Source of the DNA: Spirosoma endophyticum
GTDB taxonomy: Bacteria > Bacteroidota > Bacteroidia > Cytophagales > Spirosomataceae
NCBI RefSeq assembly: GCF_900112365.1
Contig: NZ_FOLQ01000006.1
Location: 248,001 to 312,000, forward strand
Length of the DNA stretch: 64,000 nucleotides
Direction: 5' to 3'
The notes beneath the pieces were generated by a model. That model saw only the letters and a list, made by a program, of their open reading frames with translations, searched no databases and was not told where the DNA came from. Positions 26,744 through 35,826 of this stretch are shown here, in pieces. How positions within the stretch are numbered: the first letter of the stretch is position 1; every line of letters starts with the position of its first letter. A program made the position numbers and the translations under genes.

Positions 26744-28555
26744 ATGGCTGAATTCGACTATAAAACAGAATTAACCAAAGTACCCCACGAACCTGGCGTG
26801 TACCGATATTTCGACCTATCGGGCGAGGTGATTTATGTCGGCAAAGCGAAAGACCTGAAGAATCGGGTTAGTAGTTATTTTACAAACTCAAAGCAACACG
26901 ACCGAAAAACGCTACGTCTGGTGAGTCAGATTCGGAAGATTGAGTTTACCATTGTGCATACTGAATTTGATGCGCTGCTGCTTGAAAATCAACTTATTAA
27001 ACGCTACCAGCCGAAGTTTAATATTCTGTTACGCGACGATAAGACTTATCCATTCGTTTGCGTTACAAATGAGCATTTCCCTCGCGTTATCACCACTCGG
27101 CATATTGATCGCAAGCAGGGCACTTTCTATGGTCCATTCGCCAATCTGAAGCCCATGTATACAGTGCTGGATATGTTTAGCCAACTGTTTACTATTCGTA
27201 CCTGTAATTACAATCTTGCTCCCGAAAATATTGCAGCGGGCAAATATAAAGTTTGCCTGGAGTATCATATTGGCAATTGTAAAGGACCTTGTGAAGGAAA
27301 GCAGGCCGAGGCAGATTACGATAGTGACGTTGAACAGATTCACCATATTTTAAAAGGAAATCTTAAACCAGCGCAGGAGTACTTTAAAACGCGCATGGTT
27401 GAAGCCGCTAACGAGTTAGCCTTTGAACAGGCGCAGAAATACAAGGATAAAATTGACGTATTACAGCGTTTTCAAAGTAAATCAACGGTTGTTAATCCGA
27501 AAATTGAGAATGCGGATGTTTTCTCCATTGCTTCTGATGAAATTTCGGCTTATGTCAATTTTATGAAGGTTGTCAATGGGACAATCGTTCAGACACATAC
27601 GGTTGAGATCAAGAAAAAACTCGATGAAATGGACGCTGATCTTTTGGCGATGATGATCATTGAGTTTCGGGAGCAGTATGGAAACCAAGCGAAAGAGATT
27701 ATATCGAACGTACCACTTGATGTAGATTTAAAGGCGGAGGTTACTGTTCCACAAATTGGCGACAAAAAGAAATTACTCGATATGTCGCTGAAGAATGTGC
27801 TTTATTTCCGACGTGAACGGCAGGAACGCGCAGCCGCTGAAGCCACGGCTAACGCCAGCAAAAAAGATCGCGTCCTAATCCGATTGAAGCAGGATTTACA
27901 ATTAAAAACGCTTCCAAACCGTATTGAGTGCTTTGATAACTCGAATATTCAAGGCACAAATCCTGTATCAGCAATGGTATGTTTTATTGGCGGTAAACCT
28001 GCCAACAAAGAATATCGCCATTTTTCGATTCAAACCGTTGTTGGACCCAACGACTTTGCCAGTATGTTTGAGGTTGTTACACGTCGCTACACCCGCGTAC
28101 TGACAGAAGGAACCGACATGCCCGATCTAATTGTCATTGACGGTGGAAAAGGCCAGCTTAGCGCTGCCTGCGACGCGCTGAAAGCGTTAGATTTATATGG
28201 TAAAGTACCTGTAATTGGCATTGCCAAACGGCTGGAGGAAATTTATTTCCCCGAGGATAACTTACCGCTTTATATTGATAAGAAATCCGAATCACTCAAG
28301 CTCATTCAGCGGATTCGTGATGAAGCTCACCGATTCGCTATTACGTATCACCGGGATAAACGTAGCCGGAATAGTCTTATTAGTGAGCTGGAAAATGTAG
28401 AAGGAGTTGGCAAGAAAACCGCAGCCAAGTTACTGAAGCATTTTAAAGGAGTCAAAAAAATCCGTGAAGCCACGCTTGATGACGTTGCAGAAGTGGTTGG
28501 AAAAGATCGGGCAATTAAGCTGAAACACTATTTTGACACGTTGGAAAACGGGTAA
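26744..28555 (+). CDS. uvrC: Excinuclease ABC subunit C
   Basis: UvrC makes the dual incision in nucleotide excision repair with UvrB. Its 603 residues are the usual length. An N-terminal GIY-YIG nuclease (EPGVYRYFDLSGEVIYVGKAK, about 16-36) is followed by a Cys-rich segment (CLEYHIGNCKGPCEG). Next come a UVR motif (AQKYKDKIDVLQRF) and the RNase H-like C-terminal nuclease (IECFDNSNIQGTNPVS, LIVIDGGKGQLSAA). Tandem helix-hairpin-helix motifs (ENVEGVGKKTAAKLLKHF) close the protein. It converges with gldN across a shared terminator. Confidence 0.97.
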   Translation: MAEFDYKTELTKVPHEPGVYRYFDLSGEVIYVGKAKDLKNRVSSYFTNSKQHDRKTLRLVSQIRKIEFTIVHTEFDALLLENQLIKRYQPKFNILLRDDKTYPFVCVTNEHFPRVITTRHIDRKQGTFYGPFANLKPMYTVLDMFSQLFTIRTCNYNLAPENIAAGKYKVCLEYHIGNCKGPCEGKQAEADYDSDVEQIHHILKGNLKPAQEYFKTRMVEAANELAFEQAQKYKDKIDVLQRFQSKSTVVNPKIENADVFSIASDEISAYVNFMKVVNGTIVQTHTVEIKKKLDEMDADLLAMMIIEFREQYGNQAKEIISNVPLDVDLKAEVTVPQIGDKKKLLDMSLKNVLYFRRERQERAAAEATANASKKDRVLIRLKQDLQLKTLPNRIECFDNSNIQGTNPVSAMVCFIGGKPANKEYRHFSIQTVVGPNDFASMFEVVTRRYTRVLTEGTDMPDLIVIDGGKGQLSAACDALKALDLYGKVPVIGIAKRLEEIYFPEDNLPLYIDKKSESLKLIQRIRDEAHRFAITYHRDKRSRNSLISELENVEGVGKKTAAKLLKHFKGVKKIREATLDDVAEVVGKDRAIKLKHYFDTLENG

Positions 28556-28601
28556 AAAAGTAAAGCGGCTATAAAGCCGCTCACTCAAGGTTGCATCATA
28601 C

Positions 28602-28632
28602 AAAAAAAGCGGCTTTCCAGCCGCTTTTTTTT
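28602..28632. terminator. Bidirectional terminator between uvrC and gldN
   Basis: A 13-bp stem, A7-GCGGCT / AGCCGC-T7, with a 4-base loop. It overlaps the gldN stop codon at 28631-28633. A second, smaller hairpin (AGCGGCT...AGCCGCT, 28564-28581) precedes it, using the same GCGGCT core. Confidence 0.88.
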
Positions 28633-29674
28633 AATATTCCCAGAGACTATGCTCGGTTTCCATCAGTTCGTATTCGGTTTGATAGGATTTCAGCAAACCT
28701 TCCCGGTCTCCATACATTCCTACTAAGTCTGTATCACCTGGGTTGGCCACTTTTGTAATCCGACCATAGAATAAACGTAAATCGAAAGCATCGGCCAGAT
28801 TCTTATGTTGAGCCTGGTTTTGTGGATTGTACCAAATGAATTTTTTCGGATCGCTACGGAACAACTTATCCAGATCTTTGTACTTAAACGTAGCTAGTGG
28901 AGTTTCTACACCAGCCGCGTTTTTATCTGAAGGCAGATAGATCGTTACTGTTTGAATATCATAATACAAACGTGAACGCTTCCGATCAAAAATCCAGTCT
29001 TCCTTGATTTCCATGATGTTGAATTCTTTTGCAAAGTATTCATCACCAGTTGGAACAGCGGCTACTTTAGCAACCGTATCAACTTTTGGAGCTTCCACAA
29101 TTGGTTGCTGGACTACTTTGCCCTTTTTACCTTTTGTGTTTTTGGCTACAGTCTTCTTTTTAGGTGCGCCCCAGCCATCGTCGGCTGGTTGAGTTGCTGC
29201 TTTCTTAGGGGTTCCCCAACCATCGTCAGCGGGTTTAGCAGCTGTTTTGGGATCTGTTTTTTTGGTATCCCAACCATCTGTTGCACCAGCTGTTCCTTCT
29301 TTACCAAAACCAGCTTCGATTTCCTCTTTCGACAAACCACCACCTGTGTTCGGCATGATCAGTCTATTTTGAAATTTCTCAGGCGTCAGTTTGGTTGTCA
29401 CCGAGTCATTTTCATAACCATCGATTAAACCAGCTTTCATCGCCTCAATCAGGTACTTGGATATTTCATTATTCTTTGAGAATAACGACTGATTCTGCTT
29501 CTCCTTCAGGTCGATACGACGCCAAAGGGTCTTCTTCATCATAATATCGTTCTCGTTGATTGCCCGAACCGACAGCGCGTTAGTGCCGGTGCTTGCTTTC
29601 TCCTGCGCCATTGCCCCTCCACCTGCTACCGCCAGAAGTGCAGCGGTTACGGCTATCGCTCTAACTTGTTTCAT
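28631..29674 (-). CDS. gldN: Gliding motility / T9SS protein GldN
   Basis: GldN (PorN) is a periplasmic partner of the GldK lipoprotein ring at the outer membrane, essential for type IX secretion. I use ATG at 29674 (MKQVRAIAVT...), giving 347 residues and a clean signal peptide ending GGAMAQ. A TTG two codons upstream is less likely. The GldN core is present: ALSVRAINENDIMMKKTLWRRIDLKEKQN, then EFNIMEIKEDWIFDRKRSRLYYDI. An unusual linker at about 128-190 carries three DGW repeats (DGWD, DGWG, DGWG) with Pro/Lys-rich spacers and a KGKKGK patch. Last gene of the operon. Confidence 0.95.
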   Translation of the reverse strand: MKQVRAIAVTAALLAVAGGGAMAQEKASTGTNALSVRAINENDIMMKKTLWRRIDLKEKQNQSLFSKNNEISKYLIEAMKAGLIDGYENDSVTTKLTPEKFQNRLIMPNTGGGLSKEEIEAGFGKEGTAGATDGWDTKKTDPKTAAKPADDGWGTPKKAATQPADDGWGAPKKKTVAKNTKGKKGKVVQQPIVEAPKVDTVAKVAAVPTGDEYFAKEFNIMEIKEDWIFDRKRSRLYYDIQTVTIYLPSDKNAAGVETPLATFKYKDLDKLFRSDPKKFIWYNPQNQAQHKNLADAFDLRLFYGRITKVANPGDTDLVGMYGDREGLLKSYQTEYELMETEHSLWEY

Positions 29675-29694
29675 TGTCAACGGTTGTTTTTGTT

Positions 29695-29723
29695 GTCTTT
29701 CGTTCCTGTTGATAACGAAAGAC
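29695..29723 (-). other. Perfect 10-bp hairpin between gldM and gldN
   Basis: GTCTTTCGTT (29695-29704) pairs with AACGAAAGAC (29714-29723) across a 9-base loop, in the 66-base gldM-gldN gap. It has no U-tract. A minor role in mRNA processing or translation of gldN is possible. Confidence 0.55.
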
Positions 29724-29740
29724 TTCTCTGTTTAGTACGA

Positions 29741-31327
29741 TTAATAAAGCGGTACTGTTTGCTGGGGACTTCCCATAGAGACGTCACTGATATCTCCTCT
29801 GAAATTTCGTCGTTGAACACCGTCAACCTGAATCGATAGGCGATCGCCAGGCTGGATTTCAGCAGCCATTGATCCCAGTGACCCACCAGCAGGCCCTAAA
29901 TTAACCTGACCAACTTTACGGGTACCTCTTGCTAAAATTACCGTAATACCCGTCACGCGGAAATTAGCATCATCGGGAGAGTAGTTGCGAAAACTTTCAT
30001 CTGCAACTGCCGTTACACGTACACTACGTGCCTGTCCAGCAGGTACACCTCTTGGGTCTCCAGCTTTAGTCCCACCTACGTAGTACTCAATAGTAGGTTT
30101 CGGTACACGATTCACCCGGAAGTCATTCTTCCCTAATAAACTACCAGCATTGCTAACATTCAATGTTAGCTGGGCAGCGCTTGGAACAATCGTGATTTTA
30201 CCTTTCTCACCAGATGTAATAACCGAACCGCCTTCAGCCGAAAAGCTTGGATTCCACAAAGCGCCTAACTGTGGACTTTGTACACTTAATTTATTTGCGC
30301 AACCAAGGTATAAAGGCGGAAAGGAGCCAGATTCAATTTCGTATGAGGGCTTTGCAACAAAGTACTCAGCCGATAAAGGAACTGTCTTTAACCCAGCGGG
30401 AGTCTGATAAGCAATTGATCCTGTAAGCGTCCGCTTTGAAAGACCATTTTTGTCATAAGCACCACCCTGCGCCGTAAACTCAATTATACCCTGGCCGTCC
30501 TGCACGCGTACTGCGCCACCGTTTAAGCTCATCCGTGGTTGAATACCCGAAGACGATGCCGCTAAAAACATCTGTCCCTTAAATTTGGTACCTGCTACAA
30601 CTACTTTTGAATCCATGCTTAACATGGCCAGAATCTTGTCAAACTTCACATCCTGCGCACCTACTTTACTGGCCAGAACATCAAGTACTTCACCCTCGAT
30701 CCGCCGAACATCAGCCTGTTTTTGGCTTAAAACGGCTAAAGCCGCTGGTACAGGCGTTTGCGCAAAGTTAAGTTCAGCAAAATCTTTCCGACGTTGATCA
30801 GGCGACCGATTTGCAATCGGATCATCCTTTCCATCGAGCGCCATTGGAGCATATTTTGAACCCGAATATTTCGATACGTTATCTACATACCCATTTAACT
30901 GATCTTTCAATTTGAAGGCAGCCCCCTTACGGTCAGTACCAATCATGAGTTGAGCGACTTTCTCTTCCTCGCTCAAATTTTTGATATTACCTGATTCATC
31001 ACGACCACCGCCCGCATCAACAAGCTGCTCTTTAAGCTTATCTATCTCACCAACTAACCCGGCAGTCAACTGGCGCACTTCATCGGCTTGCTTAACGATG
31101 GCCAGATCAGTGGCCCGGTTTCCTGATTTTTCAACTGTAGCCCGAATATTGTCGAACGTTTGCTGGTTAACCTTACTGACGGCACCAGTTGATTGCTCCA
31201 GACTATTATTAATTAAAACGAATTTTTCCAGAATGGCCGAAGTAACTTGCAGTGCAAGTAATGCGGTCAAAACCAGATACATCATCCCGATCATTTTCTG
31301 ACGGGGTGTCTCTTTTGAACCTGCCAT
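29741..31327 (-). CDS. gldM: Gliding motility / T9SS motor protein GldM
   Basis: GldM (PorM) is the single-pass inner-membrane shaft that, with GldL, forms the proton-driven motor for gliding and type IX secretion. The 528 residues begin MAGSKETPRQKMIGMMYLVL. Arg9, the residue reported to pair with the GldL glutamate, is present at the same number. One TM helix (about 12-34) is followed by a helical domain and then four periplasmic beta domains (PSYEIESGSFPPLYLGCANKL; NDFRVNRVPKPTIEYYVGG). It follows gldL after about 106 bases, an interval holding a strong hairpin. Confidence 0.97.
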   Translation of the reverse strand: MAGSKETPRQKMIGMMYLVLTALLALQVTSAILEKFVLINNSLEQSTGAVSKVNQQTFDNIRATVEKSGNRATDLAIVKQADEVRQLTAGLVGEIDKLKEQLVDAGGGRDESGNIKNLSEEEKVAQLMIGTDRKGAAFKLKDQLNGYVDNVSKYSGSKYAPMALDGKDDPIANRSPDQRRKDFAELNFAQTPVPAALAVLSQKQADVRRIEGEVLDVLASKVGAQDVKFDKILAMLSMDSKVVVAGTKFKGQMFLAASSSGIQPRMSLNGGAVRVQDGQGIIEFTAQGGAYDKNGLSKRTLTGSIAYQTPAGLKTVPLSAEYFVAKPSYEIESGSFPPLYLGCANKLSVQSPQLGALWNPSFSAEGGSVITSGEKGKITIVPSAAQLTLNVSNAGSLLGKNDFRVNRVPKPTIEYYVGGTKAGDPRGVPAGQARSVRVTAVADESFRNYSPDDANFRVTGITVILARGTRKVGQVNLGPAGGSLGSMAAEIQPGDRLSIQVDGVQRRNFRGDISDVSMGSPQQTVPLY

Positions 31328-31378
31328 GAACTTATGGTAGTGAGAATTAAAAAATTATGGGATGTATAGGTCAAGGTA

Positions 31379-31415
31379 TGGGCTCAGAGTTAAAAAAAGA
31401 ATAACTCTGAGCCCA
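31379..31415 (-). other. Perfect 14-bp hairpin between gldL and gldM, no U-tract
   Basis: TGGGCTCAGAGTTA (31379-31392) is an exact reverse complement of 31402-31415, with a 9-base A-rich loop. It sits in the gldL-gldM intergenic gap, about 20 bases beyond the gldL stop. Read leftward no T run follows, so it is not a standard terminator. It may set the ratio of GldL (five copies per motor in known structures) to GldM (two copies); that role is inference. Confidence 0.7.
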
Positions 31416-31433
31416 CAAACTCTATACGTAAGT

Positions 31434-32246
31434 TTAATTACCGCGCATGGCTGTTAACATGCTGCCGTAAACGCCATTGAGAGAAGCTAGGTTACCAGTC
31501 AATTTAGCAAGCTCACTTTTGAACTGTTGCGTATCACGGCTAGCATCGCTCATATTTTCCATAGCTGCCGTCAAGCTACCATAGAAGGCATTCATTGCTT
31601 TCAGGTGCTTATTAGTATCCTGCAATTCAAGCTCGTAAACCGCGTTCAGAGCACCCATATTCTTAGTTACTTTTTGGGTCTGATCCCGCAGTTCTTTTGT
31701 ATCCGCCGTTGCATCAGCCATAGAACTAACGGCCGTAATTGCTGTATTATATGACTTATTCATTTCAGAAAGCGAGCTGGAAGCTGCTTTCACATTGCGT
31801 GCGTAATCGTTCGTGGCCACAGTCGCATCCGTAAGGTCAGAGAGCTTAGATACGGTGTCATTCAAATTACGAAAACCTGAGCCCAAACGCTCAAACACAT
31901 CAGGTGTTACTTTTGCCTGTGCCAGCATCTGATCCATATTACCCGTTAAGCCATTTGCCTGTGGAGCTGGCTTACGAGCCTCACCTTTAAAATCATCGGC
32001 CAGTTCAGGATACACTTTTTCCCAGGCATACCCGTCATCTGCTGTTGCAGGATTAGTGAAACTCTGAACGGCATAAAGACCGAAAATAACTACTTCAGTC
32101 AATAGACCAGCCGTTAACATAAAACCAAACTGCTCATTATGTGTAATTTTAGCCCACGCTCCGAAAATAACGACGGCCGCACCGGCACTATAAATGGTTG
32201 GTACTAAACGATCCCAAAAGAAACTTTCTGACTTTGCTGCTGCCAT
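31434..32246 (-). CDS. gldL: Gliding motility / T9SS motor protein GldL
   Basis: GldL (PorL) is the stator-like inner-membrane subunit of the gliding/T9SS motor. It has 270 residues. Two TM helices (about 14-31 and 40-61) carry Glu51 inside the second (AGLLTEVVIFGLY), matching the proton-path Glu near 49 in Flavobacterium GldL. A long cytoplasmic helical tail follows, with repeated SSLSEMNKSYN / MGALNAVYE / LKAMNAFYGSL / LASLNGVYGS heptad-like units, presumably coiled coil. The gldK-gldL gap is about 126 bases. Confidence 0.96.
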   Translation of the reverse strand: MAAAKSESFFWDRLVPTIYSAGAAVVIFGAWAKITHNEQFGFMLTAGLLTEVVIFGLYAVQSFTNPATADDGYAWEKVYPELADDFKGEARKPAPQANGLTGNMDQMLAQAKVTPDVFERLGSGFRNLNDTVSKLSDLTDATVATNDYARNVKAASSSLSEMNKSYNTAITAVSSMADATADTKELRDQTQKVTKNMGALNAVYELELQDTNKHLKAMNAFYGSLTAAMENMSDASRDTQQFKSELAKLTGNLASLNGVYGSMLTAMRGN

Positions 32247-32372
32247 GATGAACTTGATAAACTATTATTGGTTGGAATAGGTAACTGATTATGGAGTAAA
32301 CTTTAACGTCCTACACGTAAATTTTGCATAGACTATTACTACAGTCTACCAGATTAACACGTTCAAGTTTCG

Positions 32373-33500
32373 TTACACCTTCTTCGATGAAGTTTTTTTG
32401 CTGCTCTTAGCTTTGCTAGCGCGACCTCCCCGAGCTGATGCAGTACGACCTTCGAGATTGTCCATTACGCAACGGAAACCAATATAAGAACGCTTTTGAT
32501 CTTCGTATTCGTAATAACGGGTACCCGTTTCAAGGTAATAAGCAATGTCTTTCCAGGAACCACCACGTACTACTTTGCGCGGCTCATCAGCATTCTGATT
32601 GTCGGGGTTCATGTCCCATACAATCGCATTGGTATTGTCTGCATACGCATCACGGCACCACTCTGCTACGTTACCAGCCATGTTGTACAAGCCATAATCG
32701 TTAGGACTATAGGCTGTTGCTGGAGCAGTATATGGGTAGCCATCAGCATCAAAATTACCACGCTGCGGCTTGAAGTTGGCCAGATAGCAGCCTTTGCCAT
32801 TTGCTACGTAAGGGTTACCCCAAGGATACTTAGCTCCGCTTTTTCCACCACGAGCGGCCCATTCCCATTCAGCTTCAGACGGTAAACGGAAACCAAAGGA
32901 TTTGTAACCACCGTCTTTGGTACGGAAATCGTCAAGTGTATTCGTACGCCATTTGCAAAAATGCTTTGCAGCAACCCAGCTCACACCTACCACAGGATAT
33001 GTGTCAAAAGCAGGATGTCCATAGTAGTGCTCCAGCATGGGATCACCGTTATGGTAAGTAAAGTCATTTTTCCATACGGTCGTATCAGGATAATACTTGG
33101 CCATAATTTCTTCTTCGCCCAGTGTCGACACAGAGTCAGCCAGCAGTGCGTTGACATATTGGCGGTATTCATGGTTCGAAATTTCAGCATCATCCATATA
33201 AAATGAACTGATTGTTACCTGCCGGTTCATGTTAATCTGAGTAGCCGCTACGTCCTCGTCGGCTTGTCCCATAATAAACGACCCGGATGGAACAAGTACC
33301 ATGCCAAACGGCGTTGGTTGCTTCCAGCCTTTACGTCCGGTGGCGGTAATTTCACCATTTGTAACGCCTACTTCGCCCTCTTTACCGCCCTTGCCACCGA
33401 ATTTTGACTTCAGAAAGCCGCAACCTTGCATCAGCAGTACTACTGCAGCGACCATCACTATCCGGGTTGCGTTGACTGTTAACGAGTTATAATTCATCAT
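32373..33500 (-). CDS. gldK: Gliding motility lipoprotein GldK
   Basis: GldK (PorK) is the outer-membrane-anchored lipoprotein that forms the periplasmic T9SS ring with GldN. It has 375 residues: a type II signal peptide with lipobox (LLMQGC, Cys27), a Gly/Lys-rich linker, then a formylglycine-generating-enzyme (SUMF1) fold. That fold shows GMVLVPSGSFIMGQADED, GHPAFDTYPVVGVSWVAAKHFC, FRLPSEAEWEWAARGG and VVRGGSWKD...RCVMD. The C-terminus is a Ser/Lys-rich tail. GldK uses the fold structurally and not as an enzyme. The order porP-gldK-gldL-gldM-gldN matches the P. gingivalis por operon. Confidence 0.96.
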   Translation of the reverse strand: MMNYNSLTVNATRIVMVAAVVLLMQGCGFLKSKFGGKGGKEGEVGVTNGEITATGRKGWKQPTPFGMVLVPSGSFIMGQADEDVAATQINMNRQVTISSFYMDDAEISNHEYRQYVNALLADSVSTLGEEEIMAKYYPDTTVWKNDFTYHNGDPMLEHYYGHPAFDTYPVVGVSWVAAKHFCKWRTNTLDDFRTKDGGYKSFGFRLPSEAEWEWAARGGKSGAKYPWGNPYVANGKGCYLANFKPQRGNFDADGYPYTAPATAYSPNDYGLYNMAGNVAEWCRDAYADNTNAIVWDMNPDNQNADEPRKVVRGGSWKDIAYYLETGTRYYEYEDQKRSYIGFRCVMDNLEGRTASARGGRASKAKSSKKTSSKKV

Positions 33501-33767
33501 TGTAAAACTTTTACCTTCTTCTTGTGCGAGACCAGACTAAAAACGAAAATCTATTTGGATATTGTATAGTAAAACTTGGGATCGGCTTTTTTTCTGTTTA
33601 CAGCCTATCTTTTAGCTAGGTATTTGCCGTTTAAGGAGATAAATTTTCTACTTAAATTAGCCCGTTTCCCAAAAATAAGCTACTGGAAGCAAACTCCCTA
33701 ATAACCCTGTTACCCAGCTTTGCTACGCTCCAGTAAAGTTCCAAGAACAGTTCTACTTTCTCTTGCA

Positions 33768-34742
33768 TTAATACCGGAAACGTGGTGTCCTTATAATTGG
33801 CTTCTTGCGTACATCCGGTGCCGGTAAGGCATAGCCCAGTATGATCTCATGAGACGTTGCGCTTTTTGCCTTTGCACCGTCAGTAATAACATCTAGTGAG
33901 TAACCGATACGTAAGGCATTATCACGCAATAGATTAATGCCAATTGTGGCCATAGCAGCATCCTTAAAGCGATAACCTAGTCCAGCCCAGATTCGATTGT
34001 CGTATGTACCCAGTAAGTTTACGGCCACTGTAGACCCAGGAAATCCCTGAACTGTGCTGTACTGAACTAAAACTGATGGCTGTACATCAATGTTATAACC
34101 AATTCCCAGTCTGTAGCCTGCGGTTAAATAAGCTTTACTATCAGACGGGTCACTTGACCGGTCGGTCACATAGCTGTACTTCGCCTTATTTAAGTGCGTC
34201 ATGCTGACCCCAATCCAATAGTCAACTGTATTGTAATATACTCCAGCGCCTATATCCGGTTTAAATTGGTTAATACGTCCTCCTGGAATAAGTGGGTCAC
34301 CAGGATCACTCGGGCGAAACTGGCCATAATCATATCCCTTGTTAAACATACCAGCCTGTACACCTATGGCTAATGTCCCATTCTTAAGCGCTAGCCTATA
34401 CGCGTATGATATTTGCACCGCCTGATTTATTGACGGACCATATTTGTCATTAAGGGCATAAATACCAATCCCACTATTAATCTTGGCTAGTGGCATGTTG
34501 AACGACAAAAGCTGCGTACTCTGTGCGGCACTCTCATCGCCATTACCAATTGTCTGATAGCCCAAATATTGAGTTCTATGCGTAAGTTGAATCCGCGTTA
34601 CACCTTCCGACCCCGCAGCCGCTGGGTTATAGTATAACGGATTATACATGTATAGACTAAATTGTGGGTCCTGTTGCGCAAAAGCGGTCGGGCCTGCAAC
34701 CGTCAGCAGGAACAAAGCATAAACGTAGAGTGTGCGAATCAT
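33768..34742 (-). CDS. PorP/SprF-family T9SS outer-membrane protein
   Basis: PorP/SprF proteins are outer-membrane beta-barrels that anchor or assemble T9SS and gliding components. I start at ATG 34742 (MIRTLYVYALFLLT...), which gives a clean signal peptide (ending TAFAQ) and 324 residues. ATG 34808 would prepend a Ser-rich stretch without signal character. After cleavage, QQDPQFSLYMYNPLYYNPAAAGSEG is the family hallmark, followed by repeated amphipathic beta strands to a C-terminal aromatic ending (RTPRFRY). gldK lies 267 bases downstream on the same strand with no clear terminator between, so co-transcription is likely. Confidence 0.92.
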   Translation of the reverse strand: MIRTLYVYALFLLTVAGPTAFAQQDPQFSLYMYNPLYYNPAAAGSEGVTRIQLTHRTQYLGYQTIGNGDESAAQSTQLLSFNMPLAKINSGIGIYALNDKYGPSINQAVQISYAYRLALKNGTLAIGVQAGMFNKGYDYGQFRPSDPGDPLIPGGRINQFKPDIGAGVYYNTVDYWIGVSMTHLNKAKYSYVTDRSSDPSDSKAYLTAGYRLGIGYNIDVQPSVLVQYSTVQGFPGSTVAVNLLGTYDNRIWAGLGYRFKDAAMATIGINLLRDNALRIGYSLDVITDGAKAKSATSHEIILGYALPAPDVRKKPIIRTPRFRY

Positions 34743-34921
34743 ACTGCCTAACCGAAATTCAGAACTACTACTACTCGCTGGTAACAGCGTTCCTGTAAAT
34801 ACTATCACAGTTTACAACTAAACGCCTGTATAATCAAATTATTGGGCCCATTTACATGATGAATGCCGGAAATGAGTCAAAAACCCGATCCCGGCATTCA
34901 ACGCGTAAATAACTATGATTT

Positions 34922-35707
34922 TTACGGATTGTTAGTCTTCTTAATGTACAAATCCAGCGCCCCCGTCATAGACGGTGCATTGGGTAACGGCGCTTCAATA
35001 TCGATCGTTAGGCCAGCATCGGTAATGGCTTTGGCAGTCGTAGGGCCGAAAGCTGCCAGCCGCGTGCCATTTTGGTTAAAGTTAGGAAAATTGCTTAACA
35101 GTGAGCTTACGCCCGATGGGCTGAAGAAGGCAATAATATCATAACTCTGGATATCAAGATCCGATAAGTCAGTTGGTACCGTATCGTACATTACGGCCTC
35201 GGTAAAGTGTAGACCGCTGGTATCCATAAATTCCGGAATATCATTACGTCGGATATTCGAGCAAGGAAACAGAAACTTCTCGTTCTTATGCTTCCTGATC
35301 AGGTCAAACAGCTCTGTAGCGGTTTTAGTCCCGTTGAAGATTTTACGTTTCCGAATGACAATGTATTTCTGCAGGTAATTTGCGGTCTGCTCTGAAATAC
35401 AGAAGTATTTCATGTCGGCTGGAACCTCAATACGCCCTTCCTGGCAAATCCGAAAAAAGTGATCAATGGCATTTCGGCTGGTGAAGATAATAGCCGTATG
35501 TGCCAGGATGTTTATTTTTTGACGACGAAAATCTTTAAATGACTCTCCCTGAATCTGGATAAAAGGCCGAAAGTCAATCTGAAGATTATACTTGCTTCCT
35601 AAATCAAAATAAGGTGATTTTTCGTCGGCGGGGCGGGATTGGGTCACTAGAAGCCGGTTAACTTTCGTGAGCCGGTCTTGGGTAGGTTGCATGCTGGTCT
35701 CGTTCAT
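34922..35707 (-). CDS. hemD: Uroporphyrinogen-III synthase
   Basis: HemD closes hydroxymethylbilane to uroporphyrinogen III in tetrapyrrole synthesis. The 261 residues have the bilobal fold's scattered signatures: LLVTQSRPADEKSPYFDLG at the N-terminus, IIFTSRNAIDHFF, FLFPCSNIRRNDIPEFM, and YDIIAFFSPSGVSSLLSNFP with AAFGPTTAKAITDAGL. Sequence conservation in this family is always low. It lies downstream of the DUF4271 gene, a pairing common in Bacteroidetes. Beyond its stop is a 9-bp hairpin (GAATGCCGG...CCGGCATTC, 34861-34899) without U-tract, then porP. Confidence 0.88.
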   Translation of the reverse strand: MNETSMQPTQDRLTKVNRLLVTQSRPADEKSPYFDLGSKYNLQIDFRPFIQIQGESFKDFRRQKINILAHTAIIFTSRNAIDHFFRICQEGRIEVPADMKYFCISEQTANYLQKYIVIRKRKIFNGTKTATELFDLIRKHKNEKFLFPCSNIRRNDIPEFMDTSGLHFTEAVMYDTVPTDLSDLDIQSYDIIAFFSPSGVSSLLSNFPNFNQNGTRLAAFGPTTAKAITDAGLTIDIEAPLPNAPSMTGALDLYIKKTNNP

Positions 35708-35733
35708 TGAATCTCTACTCGGGTCAATCGTTC

Positions 35734-35820
35734 GTTTTTAGTTTGCAGTTTTTGTTTTTAGCCAAAAAACACGTTTAGGTTAGCCGATTAACCAAAAGCC
35801 AGCAACAATAAACTGTAAAC
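35734..35820. repeat. Degenerate word-repeat palindrome (GTTTTTAGTTTGCAGTTT type)
   Basis: A left part of tandem GTTTnnAG words (35734-35762) faces a right part of complementary words ending AATAAACTGTAAAC (35790-35820). Pairing is imperfect but the grammar is the same as at 24144-24236. It lies between DUF4271 and hemD. Confidence 0.45.
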
Positions 35821-35826
35821 CTTTCA

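Noticed and set aside
31379..31415. Ordinary rho-independent terminator between gldL and gldM
   Set aside because: No T run follows on the transcribed strand, and the operon continues with gldM and gldN, which are needed with gldKL.
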